Assembly: GCA_017613225.1 (NCBI GenBank)
Contig: JAGAEH010000256.1
Location: 1 to 8,934 of the forward strand
Source of the DNA: Lachnospiraceae bacterium
GTDB taxonomy: Bacteria > Bacillota > Clostridia > Lachnospirales > Lachnospiraceae
Length of the DNA: 8,934 nucleotides
Direction of reading: 5' to 3'
Shown here: one piece after another, positions 1 to 6,618 of the stretch
Layout: the number at the start of each line of letters is the position of its first letter
How positions within the stretch are numbered: the stretch's first letter is position 1
Made by a program: the position numbers and the translations under genes
Notes under the pieces: model-generated
What the model saw: the letters and a program-made list of their open reading frames with translations, nothing else
Told to the model about the DNA's origin: nothing
Database searches by the model: none

Positions 1-112
1 AGCCGCAGGCGATGTTGACGGAGGAGACATACTTCGTGACTTCCTCGTCACAGCCTATCTTATAGATGCCGAAGCTCTCGCCCAGGTCACTGTTCAGATC
101 TACTTTGTACAT
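1..112 (-). CDS. pxpA: 5-oxoprolinase subunit A (PxpA/LamB-YcsF family), N-terminal fragment
   Basis: The gene enters from the left edge and only its first 37 codons are present. They read MYKVDLNSDLGESFG, then a stretch ending in YVSSVNIACG. This is the conserved N-terminal signature of the LamB/YcsF family, whose characterised members are subunit A of the ATP-dependent 5-oxoprolinase PxpABC. That enzyme opens 5-oxoproline to glutamate in the cytosol. I chose the ATG at 112 because AGGAGG sits five bases upstream and the family signature begins at once. An in-frame ATG twelve codons earlier would add MEQDPSDEQEVS, which is not family-like and has only a weak ribosome site. PxpB and PxpC are not visible; if present they would lie beyond the left edge. 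Family assignment is confident; the exact function rests on the family. Confidence 0.85.
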   Translation of the reverse strand, partial: MYKVDLNSDLGESFGIYKIGCDEEVTKYVSSVNIACG

Positions 113-158
113 GGAGACCTCCTGTTCATCTGATGGATCCTGTTCCATAATTTCCTAT

Positions 159-193
159 AGTATACTGTATCATTTCTGCATCGTCTTGTCCAA
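159..193 (-). promoter_or_regulatory. Possible promoter for the pxpA-type gene
   Basis: On the minus strand there is a TTGGAC (193-188), then TACAGT (169-164) after 18 bases, with an overlapping TATACT at 164-159. Either hexamer could be the -10. The TATACT is the better -10 but lacks a good -35 at the right distance. The site lies 47-81 bases upstream of the chosen start codon, which suits a short leader. Confidence 0.35.
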
Positions 194-290
194 TCCAACT
201 GTGGTTTTCTGCATTAAAAAATAAAAGATGATCTCGAAAAGTATTTTCAACATATTGGGGTAAATTCACGGAAAAACCACAGGATACCGC

Positions 291-319
291 TTGTTTTACA
301 TTTTCTTTTTTGGTAGTAT
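291..319 (+). promoter_or_regulatory. Probable promoter of the dut-vanW-CPBP operon
   Basis: TTGTTT (291-296) and TAGTAT (314-319) are separated by 17 bases and lie just upstream of the dUTPase start at 337. This is a reasonable housekeeping-type promoter. The expected transcription start near 326 would leave a very short leader that is essentially the ribosome binding site (GAGGT, 326-330). Confidence 0.5.
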
Positions 320-336
320 AAGGTCGAGGTAAAAGG

Positions 337-858
337 ATGGAACGGGTAGCGAAGTTTTACAAGGTGAGCTTTGAGCGGTTTGCGGAGGATCTTCGCGCCG
401 CGGCGCCGGACAAGACATGGACGGACGAAGCGCTGCGCGGGATCTACGAAGGGATCAAACTCCCCCTGCGGGCCACCGAAGGCTCTGCCGGCTATGATTT
501 TTACCTGCCTTACGGCTTTAAACTGGCCCCGGGAGAGGGCATTAAGATCGTGACCGGGATCCGGGCGCGGATCTCCCCCGGCTGGGTGCTGATGAACGTT
601 CCCAAGAGCGGGCTGGGCTTTAAGTTCCGCCTGCAGATGGACAATACTGTCGGTGTGATCGACAGTGATTATTACAACTCCGACAACGAAGGCCACATCA
701 TGGCGAAGCTCACCAACGACAGCCGCAGCGGCAAAGTGGTGGAGCTGGCCGCCGGAAAGGCCTTCATGCAGGGCCTGTTCCTGCCCTTTGGCATCACGGA
801 GGACGACGCTGCCACTGGAGTCCGCAACGGCGGATTCGGCAGCACTGAAAAAGCTTAA
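337..858 (+). CDS. dut: dUTPase (dUTP diphosphatase), trimeric Dut family, variant motifs
   Basis: This 173-residue cytosolic enzyme should hydrolyse dUTP to dUMP and pyrophosphate, keeping uracil out of DNA and supplying dUMP for thymidylate synthesis. The motifs of the homotrimeric family appear in order: LRATEGSAGYDF (44-55), PKSGLGFK (89-96), GVIDSDYY (106-113) with the expected catalytic aspartate D109, and a C-terminal glycine-rich RNGGFGSTE (163-171) that should close over the substrate. It is longer than the usual ~150 residues because of about 40 extra N-terminal residues. Motif 2 reads PKSGLG rather than the commoner RSSL/RSGLA form, and motif 4 reads GKAFMQG without the usual arginine. 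The catalytic residue is kept, so I expect an active clostridial variant. The ATG at 337 follows GAGGT at good spacing. It is the first gene of an operon, with a 22-bp gap to the VanW gene. Confidence 0.88.
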   Translation: MERVAKFYKVSFERFAEDLRAAAPDKTWTDEALRGIYEGIKLPLRATEGSAGYDFYLPYGFKLAPGEGIKIVTGIRARISPGWVLMNVPKSGLGFKFRLQMDNTVGVIDSDYYNSDNEGHIMAKLTNDSRSGKVVELAAGKAFMQGLFLPFGITEDDAATGVRNGGFGSTEKA

Positions 859-880
859 CGGATCATCGAGGATATATATC

Positions 881-2305
881 ATGAAGACTGTATTACGCAT
901 CATCATATGTCTCGCGCTGCTGGTGGGCGTGGTGACGCTCGCCCCGGAGGCCTTTACGGACACTTCGGACATCAAGGTGGATTTCAATACCACAACGGAC
1001 ACCTCACCCCTGCCCGTCTACATAGAAAAAGGCATCAGCATCAACGGCATCGACCTGAGCGGCAAGACCAAGTCCCAGGCGGTGGAGCTGCTGGAGGCCT
1101 ATTATGAAAACATCGCGGACGGCCGCCTGGAGATCCGGGCCGGCTCCAATTTCTATTCCAGGACTTACCGTGAACTGGGTTACAGCTGGGACTATAAGGC
1201 TCAGCTGGATTCCGCGCTGTCTCTGGGACAGTCCGTGGGGACCATCAGAAAGTACAAGGCCCTGTCCGACATGCACGCCGGGCAGATGGCCATGGAGGGC
1301 ACCGACGATCTGAGCCAGAACCAGCTGCTGGCCCTTGTCAGCTCCATCGCGGACAAATGCAGGACGGAGCCCATCGATTCCACTTTGACCAGGGAGAACA
1401 AGCAGTTCATCGTCACCCGGGGCCGCAAGGGCTTCCGGCTGGATCAGATCGAGACCTATCAGCGCATCCTCGAAGCTCTGGACGGTTTTCCGAAATATGC
1501 CAAGGTAACGGCCAAGACCGAAGTGGTGGAGCAGACCGTCTCCTACGAGATGCTCAGCGCCGTGAAGGACCTGCTGGGGACCTGCACCACCTACGTCAAC
1601 GGCTCGGACGACCGCGCCTGGAACGTGGAGCTGGGCGCCAGTCACTTTGACGGCCTGCTGCTGATGCCGGGCGAGTCCTGCTCGGCCAGCCTGCAGATGG
1701 AAGAGCGCACCCAGGAGAACGGGTACAAGATGGCCGGACAGTACGTGGACGGCCAGTCCGTGGACACCTGGGGCGGCGGCATCTGCCAGGTCTCCTCGAC
1801 CCTGTATCAGGCCCTGCTGCAGGCGGAGATCCAGATCGACGAGCGGCACAACCACTCCCTGACGGTGAAATACCTGGATCCGTCCCTGGACGCCGCCATT
1901 TCCTGGGGCGTCAAGGACATGCGCTTCACCAACGATCAGGAATACCCGATCTACATCGAGAGCTGGGTGGATAAGAACCGCAACTGCACCTTCAACATCT
2001 ACGGCTGCGAGACCCGCCCCGCGGGCCGCACGATAGAGTATGTATCGGTGATCGATGAGGAACGCTACGATCCCGACATCCCCGTGATGAGCGACGAATA
2101 CCCCGTGGGCTATGAAAAGAAGAGCGGACAGAACCATCCCTTCGTCCGTTCCCACATGGACAAGATCGTCTACATGAACGGAGAGGAGATCAGCCGGGAG
2201 ACGATCCACTGGGACACCTATGAATCTTCGCCGGCGAAACTGATCATCGGCACCAACACGACCATGCCGCCCTATGTCCCTGAAACCACGGCGGCGGGCC
2301 AATAA
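881..2305 (+). CDS. VanW-domain protein with N-terminal membrane anchor
   Basis: This 474-residue protein begins with a hydrophobic segment (about 5-21) that looks like a signal anchor or uncleaved signal peptide, so most of it should lie outside the membrane. Residues about 45-215 resemble the peptidoglycan-binding_4/YoaR-type region that often precedes VanW. The VanW domain spans about 245-380 and includes the hallmark TWGGGICQVSSTLYQALL (296-313) and ERHNHSL (321-327). Residues about 410-460 form a tail of the kind often seen after VanW, vaguely G5-like. VanW occurs in some vancomycin-resistance clusters, but it is widespread in Clostridia without any such link, and its biochemical function is not established. 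A cell-envelope role is inference. The ATG at 881 has GAGGA eight bases upstream; the open frame extends further 5' only inside the dUTPase gene. It sits between dut and the CPBP gene in one transcription unit. Confidence 0.88.
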   Translation: MKTVLRIIICLALLVGVVTLAPEAFTDTSDIKVDFNTTTDTSPLPVYIEKGISINGIDLSGKTKSQAVELLEAYYENIADGRLEIRAGSNFYSRTYRELGYSWDYKAQLDSALSLGQSVGTIRKYKALSDMHAGQMAMEGTDDLSQNQLLALVSSIADKCRTEPIDSTLTRENKQFIVTRGRKGFRLDQIETYQRILEALDGFPKYAKVTAKTEVVEQTVSYEMLSAVKDLLGTCTTYVNGSDDRAWNVELGASHFDGLLLMPGESCSASLQMEERTQENGYKMAGQYVDGQSVDTWGGGICQVSSTLYQALLQAEIQIDERHNHSLTVKYLDPSLDAAISWGVKDMRFTNDQEYPIYIESWVDKNRNCTFNIYGCETRPAGRTIEYVSVIDEERYDPDIPVMSDEYPVGYEKKSGQNHPFVRSHMDKIVYMNGEEISRETIHWDTYESSPAKLIIGTNTTMPPYVPETTAAGQ

Positions 2306-2317
2306 CACGATCCATTC

Positions 2318-2332
2318 GGAGGCATCCCATTG
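2318..2332 (+). promoter_or_regulatory. Ribosome binding site that selects a TTG start
   Basis: GGAGG at 2318-2322 lies seven bases before TTG (2330-2332). The nearest in-frame ATG, at 2339, is 16 bases away from it, too far for efficient pairing. This spacing is why the CPBP gene is called from the TTG. Confidence 0.7.
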
Positions 2333-3232
2333 AATCAAATGCAGGAGAGCGGGGGGAGAAAGATCTGGCGCATCGTCTGCCCCCTTCTTACATATTTCGG
2401 CGTCAGCATCGCGGCAGGCATCGTCATCGGCCTGGTCCTCTCCATGAAATATATCTCGGGGCTGGGACCTGAAGTCGACATCGACCAGGTGTCGGCGGTG
2501 ATCATGAAGGCCATGCTGGAAAAGACCCTGCTGATCACCTTGATCTGCGACGGCCTTACCATCCCTTTTCTGCTGCTGTTCATGCAGAAGGATAAAAAGC
2601 GGGACGTGGAATTCGGCCGCTTCAGAAGGTACGGAATGCCGGACGCGAAGGCCCTTCTGGGCTGCGTCGTGCTGGGCATCGGCCTGTGCGTGACGGAGAA
2701 CAACCTGCTGGACATCAGCGGTCTGACGCAGACTCTCAGCGAAGATTCGGAAATGATCACACAGCTCTTATACCAGGGCGGCGTCTGGTTCGAGCTTCTG
2801 GTGGTGGGCATCGTGGGCCCTGTCATGGAGGAACTGCTGTTCAGGGGCGTGATCCAGAAACGGCTGGAAGACTATTCCAGGCCGGTGATGGCGGCAGTGC
2901 TGTCGGCCCTGATCTTCGGCGTCTTCCACGGCAACATGCTGCAGTTCATCTACGCCTTCCTGTTCGGTCTGGGCTTTGCCTTCATCTACAAGAAATTCCA
3001 CACCGTGTGGGCGCCGATCCTGGCTCACTGCGCAGGAAACATCACGTCGGTCCTGTTAACGGAGACGCCGTTTCTGAAAGGGATTGAAGAGTGGAGTTTC
3101 GCGCACATCCTGTTCATCGTGACAGGCGCGCTGCTGGCGCTGGCGGGCTTTGGACTGGTCTATTACGCCAGGGAGCCGGAGCTGCTCATTTCACCATCAG
3201 CCGAAGGGATGCAGGATCACAGCGCACTGTAA
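2330..3232 (+). CDS. CPBP-family intramembrane glutamic protease (CAAX/ABI family)
   Basis: This is a 300-residue polytopic membrane protein. Hydrophobic segments lie at about 17-39, 66-85, 108-122, 153-165, 186-200, 205-221 and 258-279. The three CPBP motifs are present: EELLFR (167-172, the EExxxR motif), FGVFH (196-200, FxxxH) and HCAGN (233-237, HxxxN). These residues form the active site in Rce1-type proteases. In bacteria, family members process or confer immunity to peptides, or have unknown substrates; nothing here identifies the substrate. The gene starts with TTG, 24 bp after the VanW stop, and is last in the dut operon. Its final 15 codons overlap, antisense, the end of the kinase gene on the other strand. 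The active-site motifs are intact, so I expect an active protease. Confidence 0.88.
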   Translation: MNQMQESGGRKIWRIVCPLLTYFGVSIAAGIVIGLVLSMKYISGLGPEVDIDQVSAVIMKAMLEKTLLITLICDGLTIPFLLLFMQKDKKRDVEFGRFRRYGMPDAKALLGCVVLGIGLCVTENNLLDISGLTQTLSEDSEMITQLLYQGGVWFELLVVGIVGPVMEELLFRGVIQKRLEDYSRPVMAAVLSALIFGVFHGNMLQFIYAFLFGLGFAFIYKKFHTVWAPILAHCAGNITSVLLTETPFLKGIEEWSFAHILFIVTGALLALAGFGLVYYAREPELLISPSAEGMQDHSAL

Positions 3233-4118
3233 GCTCATCATATTCGCCCAGGATCTCACCGTCTGTATGGACGGTGAGTTTTTTGTCCAGCACTAAATGA
3301 GCGCTCTTGGACTTGATGATGTGCACCGCGGAGCTTTTCTTATGCCGCCCGTTCATCTTGGAAGAGATCAGCGCCGCGGCGAATTTGAACCGGGACTTTG
3401 TGGCGACGATGCAGATGTCCAGCACGCCGTCGTCCGGAAGGGAGTCCGGAGCGAAGGGCCAGCCGCCGCCTTCCGTGCAGACGTTGTGGAAGGAGATGAA
3501 GGCGATGTCCTTTAAGTCCATGCTGACGCCGCTGTCAAAGGTGATGGTGCCGCTGGCCTTTTTATAGAGGGCGGCCTGCTTTAAGCCGAGCCAGGTATAG
3601 GCGACGCTGCCGATGTGCAGCTTGTTGAAAAAGTTCTTGGAGGTGCTCTTGGCGATCACGTCGCAGACGTCCGCGTCGTAGCCGATGCCCGCGCTGACCA
3701 GGAAATGTCTGGTGATCTCGCCGCAGGTGATGGTGCCGGAGTCCACTTCCTTGATCTGACGGGCATGCAGCACGTCCCGCAGGGCTTTCGCCGGATCGTC
3801 GGAGATCTTCAGGTTGCGGGCAAAGTCGTTCCCGGAGCCGGTGGGGATGAAGCCGACCAGAGGCTGTTTCTGCGAAGCGTCCAGCAGGCCGTTGACCACC
3901 TCGTTCAGCGTGCCGTCGCCGCCGGTCACCACATAGGCGTCCACGGCGCCGTCGGCCTTTTCACTGAGTTCCGCGGCCAGGCGCGTGGCATGGCCTTCAC
4001 CCTCCGTCATGTGGACGTCGTATTGGATGGAAGAGTGCTTGATGGTAGGAAGCAGTTCCTTCCAGATCTTTTTCCCTTTGCCGGATCTCGATGCAGGATT
4101 GACGATAAAGTGCAGCAT
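3186..4118 (-). CDS. Diacylglycerol/lipid kinase family protein (YegS/DgkB-like)
   Basis: This 310-residue protein belongs to the DAGK catalytic-domain family, which phosphorylates diacylglycerol or related lipids, feeding phosphatidic acid back to phospholipid synthesis. Visible motifs are IVNPASRSGKG (5-15), the nucleotide-binding TGGDGTLNEVVNGL (65-78), PTGSGNDFARNL (92-103) and a conserved DGE near the C-terminus (286-288). Length is normal (about 300). Which lipid it uses cannot be told from sequence; DgkB (diacylglycerol) is the best-known Firmicutes member. I start it at 4118 because a G-rich ribosome site (AGGGGGG) lies seven bases upstream. The longer open frame from 4169 would translate that site as protein and begin inside the promoter. 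Its 3' end overlaps the CPBP gene by 47 bp. The codons for its LTVHTDGE segment also form the opposing operon's terminator. I see no intrinsic terminator downstream for this gene. Confidence 0.88.
   Translation of the reverse strand: MLHFIVNPASRSGKGKKIWKELLPTIKHSSIQYDVHMTEGEGHATRLAAELSEKADGAVDAYVVTGGDGTLNEVVNGLLDASQKQPLVGFIPTGSGNDFARNLKISDDPAKALRDVLHARQIKEVDSGTITCGEITRHFLVSAGIGYDADVCDVIAKSTSKNFFNKLHIGSVAYTWLGLKQAALYKKASGTITFDSGVSMDLKDIAFISFHNVCTEGGGWPFAPDSLPDDGVLDICIVATKSRFKFAAALISSKMNGRHKKSSAVHIIKSKSAHLVLDKKLTVHTDGEILGEYDELTVRCDPASLRLMVK
3255..3284 (+). terminator. Intrinsic terminator of the dut-vanW-CPBP operon, inside the opposing kinase gene
   Basis: A perfect 9-bp stem, CTCACCGTC (3255-3263) with GACGGTGAG (3270-3278), encloses a six-base loop and is followed at once by six T residues (3279-3284). 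It begins 22 bases after the CPBP stop codon. It lies wholly within the coding sequence of the convergent diacylglycerol kinase-family gene. On the minus strand the hairpin has no following T run, so it should act only on plus-strand transcripts. Confidence 0.85.
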
Positions 4119-4146
4119 GAATGTTCCCCCCTGGATAGTTGTTCCC

Positions 4147-4168
4147 ATTATACTCTTGTACGTTCCCA
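4147..4168 (-). promoter_or_regulatory. Probable promoter of the lipid kinase gene with flanking direct repeats
   Basis: A consensus TATAAT lies at 4152-4147 on the minus strand, about 30 bases upstream of the kinase start. No convincing -35 is seen (TTTATT at 17-base spacing). The heptamer GTTCCCA, as read on the plus strand, occurs at 4141-4147 and 4162-4168, flanking the -10 with a 21-base period. This could be an operator or chance. Confidence 0.5.
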
Positions 4169-4253
4169 CAATAAAGAATCTGAAAGCGTTTTATAAAAAT
4201 TTAATGATACGGGACATTTCGGCCGGAATCGACACTTTATCTGTTTTATGAGA

Positions 4254-4281
4254 TTGCCACTTTCGTATATTTTGTTATAAT
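4254..4281 (+). promoter_or_regulatory. Promoter of the transketolase gene
   Basis: TTGCCA (4254-4259) and a perfect TATAAT (4276-4281) are spaced by 16 bases and lie 44 bases before the transketolase start. Transcription should start near 4288, giving a leader of about 37 bases. That leader holds no obvious regulatory fold and ends in a good ribosome site (GGAGG, 4313-4317, seven bases from the ATG). Confidence 0.75.
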
Positions 4282-4324
4282 GGACTGGGGCAAACCCTAA
4301 ATATGTACCTTCGGAGGATCAAGA

Positions 4325-6310
4325 ATGAACCAGATGGATACTATGGCGGTCAGCGCGCTGAGAGTGCTGTCCGCGGATGCGGTGGAAAAGGCAAAGTCCG
4401 GCCATCCCGGCCTGCCCTTAGGCGCCGCGCCCATGGCCTATGAGCTTTTCGCGAGAAGAATGAAACACAATCCGGAGGATCCGACCTGGTTCAACAGGGA
4501 CCGGTTCATCCTTTCCGGCGGACACGGTTCCGCGCTTTTATACAGTCTGCTCCACCTGTTCGGCTACGGCGTCACCATGGAGGACATGAAGAACTTCCGC
4601 CAACTGGACAGCAAGACCCCGGGACACCCGGAATACGGCATGACGCCCGGCGTGGAGGCCTCCACCGGCCCCCTCGGAGCGGGCATGGGCATGGCCGTGG
4701 GCATGGCCATGGCAGAGGCCCATCTGGCAGCCATCTTTAATAAAGAGGGCTTCCCCGTGGTGGATCACTACACCTTTGTACTGGGCGGCGACGGCTGCAT
4801 GATGGAGGGCATCGCTTCCGAGGCCTTCTCCCTGGCAGGCACCCTGAAGCTCGGCAAACTCATCGTTCTGTATGATTCCAACCGCATCACCATCGAGGGC
4901 AGCACCGACCTGGCCTTCACCGAGGACGTGCAGGCCCGCATGAAAGCCTTCGGATTCCAGACCATCGACGTGAAGGACGGCAACGACCTGGCGGCCATCG
5001 GCGCCGCCATCGACGAAGCTAAGGCGGATACCGGCCGGCCTTCCTTCATCACCATCCATACCGAGATCGGCTACGGCTGCCCCGCCAAGCAAGGCAAGTC
5101 TTCCGCCCACGGCGAGCCTTTGGGGGCGGATAACATAAAGGCCCTGCGGGAGACCCTGGGCTGGCCCTACGAGGAGGCCTTCGTCATTCCGGAGGAAGTC
5201 TACAACTACGCCAAGGGCTTTGCCGGCAGAGGCAGAAGCGCCGAGGAGAGCTGGAAGCAGATGTTCGAAAGATACTGCCAGACCTGGCCCGTCATGAAGG
5301 AATTGTGGGACAAGATGTTCGCCGTTCCCGCCGAGTCGGCCATGCAGGCGGCGCTGGCGCCTTTTGTCACCAGAGACAAGGCAGAGGCCACCCGCTCCAC
5401 TTCCGGAAAGTACATGAACATCCTGAAGGACAAGATCCCCGCCATGATGGGAGGTTCCGCGGACCTGGCTCCCTCCAACAAGACCGCGCTAAAGGACGCG
5501 GGCGATTTCTCCGCCCAGGACTACAGAGGCAGCAACATCCACTACGGTGTCCGGGAGCTGGCCATGGCGGCCATCACCAACGGCATGTGCCTGCACGGAG
5601 GCGTGCGCCCCTTCGCGGCCACCTTCTTCGTCTTCAGCGACTACATCAAGCCCATGGTGCGGCTGTCCGCGCTGATGGAACTGCCGGTCACCTTCGTGCT
5701 GACCCATGACAGCATCGGTGTGGGAGAGGACGGTCCGACCCACCAGCCCATCGAGCAGCTGGCCATGTACCGGGCCATGCCCGGCGTGGACGTGTGGCGC
5801 CCCGCCGACGCGGCGGAGACCGCAGCGGCCTGGGCTGCGGCGGCAGCCTCCGTCAGCCGGCCCACTCTGCTGGCGCTGTCCCGCCAGAACCTGGAGCAGC
5901 TGGAAAACAGCATCGAAGACGCCGCGAAAGGCGCCTACATCGTCAGAGAGTCCGCGAAGGAAGTGCCGGACGCGATCATCATTGCCACCGGATCGGAAGT
6001 GTCCGTGGCCCTGGCAGGCGCGAAGCTGCTGAAGAAAGAGGGCATCGACGCGCGTGTTATCAGCATGCCCTGTGAAGAAGTCTTTGAGCGCCAGCCCGAC
6101 GAGTATAAGGAAAAGCTCCTGCCCAAGGCAGTGCGCGCCCGCGTAGGTGTGGAAGCCGCTTCCGGCTTCGGATGGGAAAAGTACGTCGGCCTGGACGGCG
6201 CGGTGGTCTGCATGCACAGTTTCGGCCAGTCCGCCCCCGCCGGACAGCTGTTCGAAAGGTTCGGCTTTACCGCCCAGAATGTGGCGGAAACGGTCAAAAA
6301 AATAATGTAA
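4325..6310 (+). CDS. tkt: Transketolase
   Basis: This 661-residue, full-length transketolase is a thiamine diphosphate enzyme that moves two-carbon units between sugar phosphates in the non-oxidative pentose phosphate pathway (cytosol). All expected sites are visible and nearly collinear with the E. coli enzyme. These include SGHPG with H27, GGHGS with H67, HPE with H101, GPLGAG (115-120), and the cofactor/metal motif GGDGCMMEG (154-162) continuing to N186. SAHGEP has H262, ATRSTSG has R357, and the catalytic glutamate is E411 in GVRELAMA. The motif HDSIGVGEDGPTHQP (461-475) has H461, D469 and H473, and LSRQ has R520. It is a single polypeptide, not the split N/C-half form found in some clostridia. 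It has its own promoter and is apparently monocistronic. No terminator lies between its stop and the tRNA-Val promoter, so its transcript may run on through that tRNA. Confidence 0.97.
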   Translation: MNQMDTMAVSALRVLSADAVEKAKSGHPGLPLGAAPMAYELFARRMKHNPEDPTWFNRDRFILSGGHGSALLYSLLHLFGYGVTMEDMKNFRQLDSKTPGHPEYGMTPGVEASTGPLGAGMGMAVGMAMAEAHLAAIFNKEGFPVVDHYTFVLGGDGCMMEGIASEAFSLAGTLKLGKLIVLYDSNRITIEGSTDLAFTEDVQARMKAFGFQTIDVKDGNDLAAIGAAIDEAKADTGRPSFITIHTEIGYGCPAKQGKSSAHGEPLGADNIKALRETLGWPYEEAFVIPEEVYNYAKGFAGRGRSAEESWKQMFERYCQTWPVMKELWDKMFAVPAESAMQAALAPFVTRDKAEATRSTSGKYMNILKDKIPAMMGGSADLAPSNKTALKDAGDFSAQDYRGSNIHYGVRELAMAAITNGMCLHGGVRPFAATFFVFSDYIKPMVRLSALMELPVTFVLTHDSIGVGEDGPTHQPIEQLAMYRAMPGVDVWRPADAAETAAAWAAAAASVSRPTLLALSRQNLEQLENSIEDAAKGAYIVRESAKEVPDAIIIATGSEVSVALAGAKLLKKEGIDARVISMPCEEVFERQPDEYKEKLLPKAVRARVGVEAASGFGWEKYVGLDGAVVCMHSFGQSAPAGQLFERFGFTAQNVAETVKKIM

Positions 6311-6318
6311 TCTTTTGC

Positions 6319-6347
6319 TTGACCTCCCGGCAAACCCTTGCTATAAT
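6319..6347 (+). promoter_or_regulatory. Strong promoter of tRNA-Val
   Basis: TTGACC (6319-6324) and TATAAT (6342-6347), separated by 17 bases, form a near-consensus promoter eight bases after the transketolase stop. The expected transcription start (about 6353-6355) falls on or next to the first base of the mature tRNA. Confidence 0.85.
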
Positions 6348-6354
6348 CTCCGAC

Positions 6355-6427
6355 GGAGACATAGCTCAGCTGGGAGAGCAACTGCTTGACGTGTAGTAGG
6401 TCGCAGGTTCGAGTCCTGTTGTCTCCA
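6355..6427 (+). tRNA. tRNA-Val (anticodon GAC)
   Basis: I folded this by eye as a 73-base cloverleaf. The acceptor stem is GGAGACA with TGTCTCC, the D-stem GCTC with GAGC, and the anticodon stem ACTGC with GTAGT (one G-U pair). The anticodon loop TTGACGT gives anticodon GAC, reading GUC and GUU valine codons. The T-arm is GCAGG-TTCGAGT-CCTGT (one G-U pair). The discriminator base is A6427. The CCA tail is not encoded (the next bases are CGG), so it must be added after transcription. The gene has its own promoter and terminator. Confidence 0.95.
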
Positions 6428-6434
6428 CGGTCAG

Positions 6435-6461
6435 AGGCCCGCCCTATGGAGCGGGCCTTTT
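6435..6461 (+). terminator. Intrinsic terminator after tRNA-Val
   Basis: The 8-bp stem AGGCCCGC (6435-6442) and GCGGGCCT (6451-6458), with an eight-base loop, is followed by TTT after the final stem T. It should end tRNA-Val transcription and any transketolase read-through. Confidence 0.8.
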
Positions 6462-6534
6462 CATCCCCCTGAGGATCGGAGGAAAAAGGGATCGGGAGCC
6501 GGCAAAAAAAGTTCATAAAACGTGAAATTTGCTG

Positions 6535-6562
6535 TTGACAAAACCTTTCCCCTGAGTATAAT
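6535..6562 (+). promoter_or_regulatory. Consensus promoter of rpmF
   Basis: A perfect TTGACA (6535-6540) and a perfect TATAAT (6557-6562) are spaced by 16 bases. This is the strongest promoter in the window, as expected for a ribosomal protein gene. Confidence 0.9.
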
Positions 6563-6571
6563 CATTAAGTG

Positions 6572-6590
6572 CACGCGCGAAAGCGCAGTG
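6572..6590 (+). other. 5' stem-loop in the rpmF leader
   Basis: CAC-GCGC (6572-6578), a GAAA tetraloop (6579-6582), GCGC (6583-6586), a bulged A, then GTG (6588-6590) form a compact hairpin. It would sit a few bases from the predicted 5' end of the rpmF transcript. A GNRA-capped 5' stem could protect the mRNA from 5'-end-dependent decay; that role is inferred. Confidence 0.5.
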
Positions 6591-6618
6591 TAATCGGTAG
6601 CGAAAGGAGGCGGCAAAG

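Noticed and set aside
113..336. Possible riboswitch or T-box leader in the divergent pxpA/dut region
   Set aside because: I found no conserved leader motif or terminator/antiterminator pair. The predicted dut leader is too short for one; only the two promoters are supported.
665..880. 5' extension of the VanW frame into the dUTPase gene
   Set aside because: It is composed of out-of-frame dUTPase codons. The ATG at 881 has a ribosome site and starts a proper membrane anchor.
247..1002. A 251-residue minus-strand open frame opposite the dUTPase
   Set aside because: It has no recognisable motif and covers the dUTPase gene and its promoter; the dUTPase motifs fix the real strand.
1004..2338. 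A 444-residue open frame on the minus strand
   Set aside because: It lies opposite the VanW gene, whose motifs are clear. The minus-strand protein is low-complexity in Val, Gly, His and Leu, as expected of an antisense shadow in GC-rich coding DNA.
3615..4196. A 193-residue plus-strand frame opposite the lipid kinase
   Set aside because: It is an antisense shadow; the GGDGT and PTGSGND motifs show the kinase is on the minus strand.
5489..6217. A 242-residue minus-strand frame opposite transketolase
   Set aside because: It is a shadow of a complete transketolase gene and rich in His, Gly and Arg without motifs.
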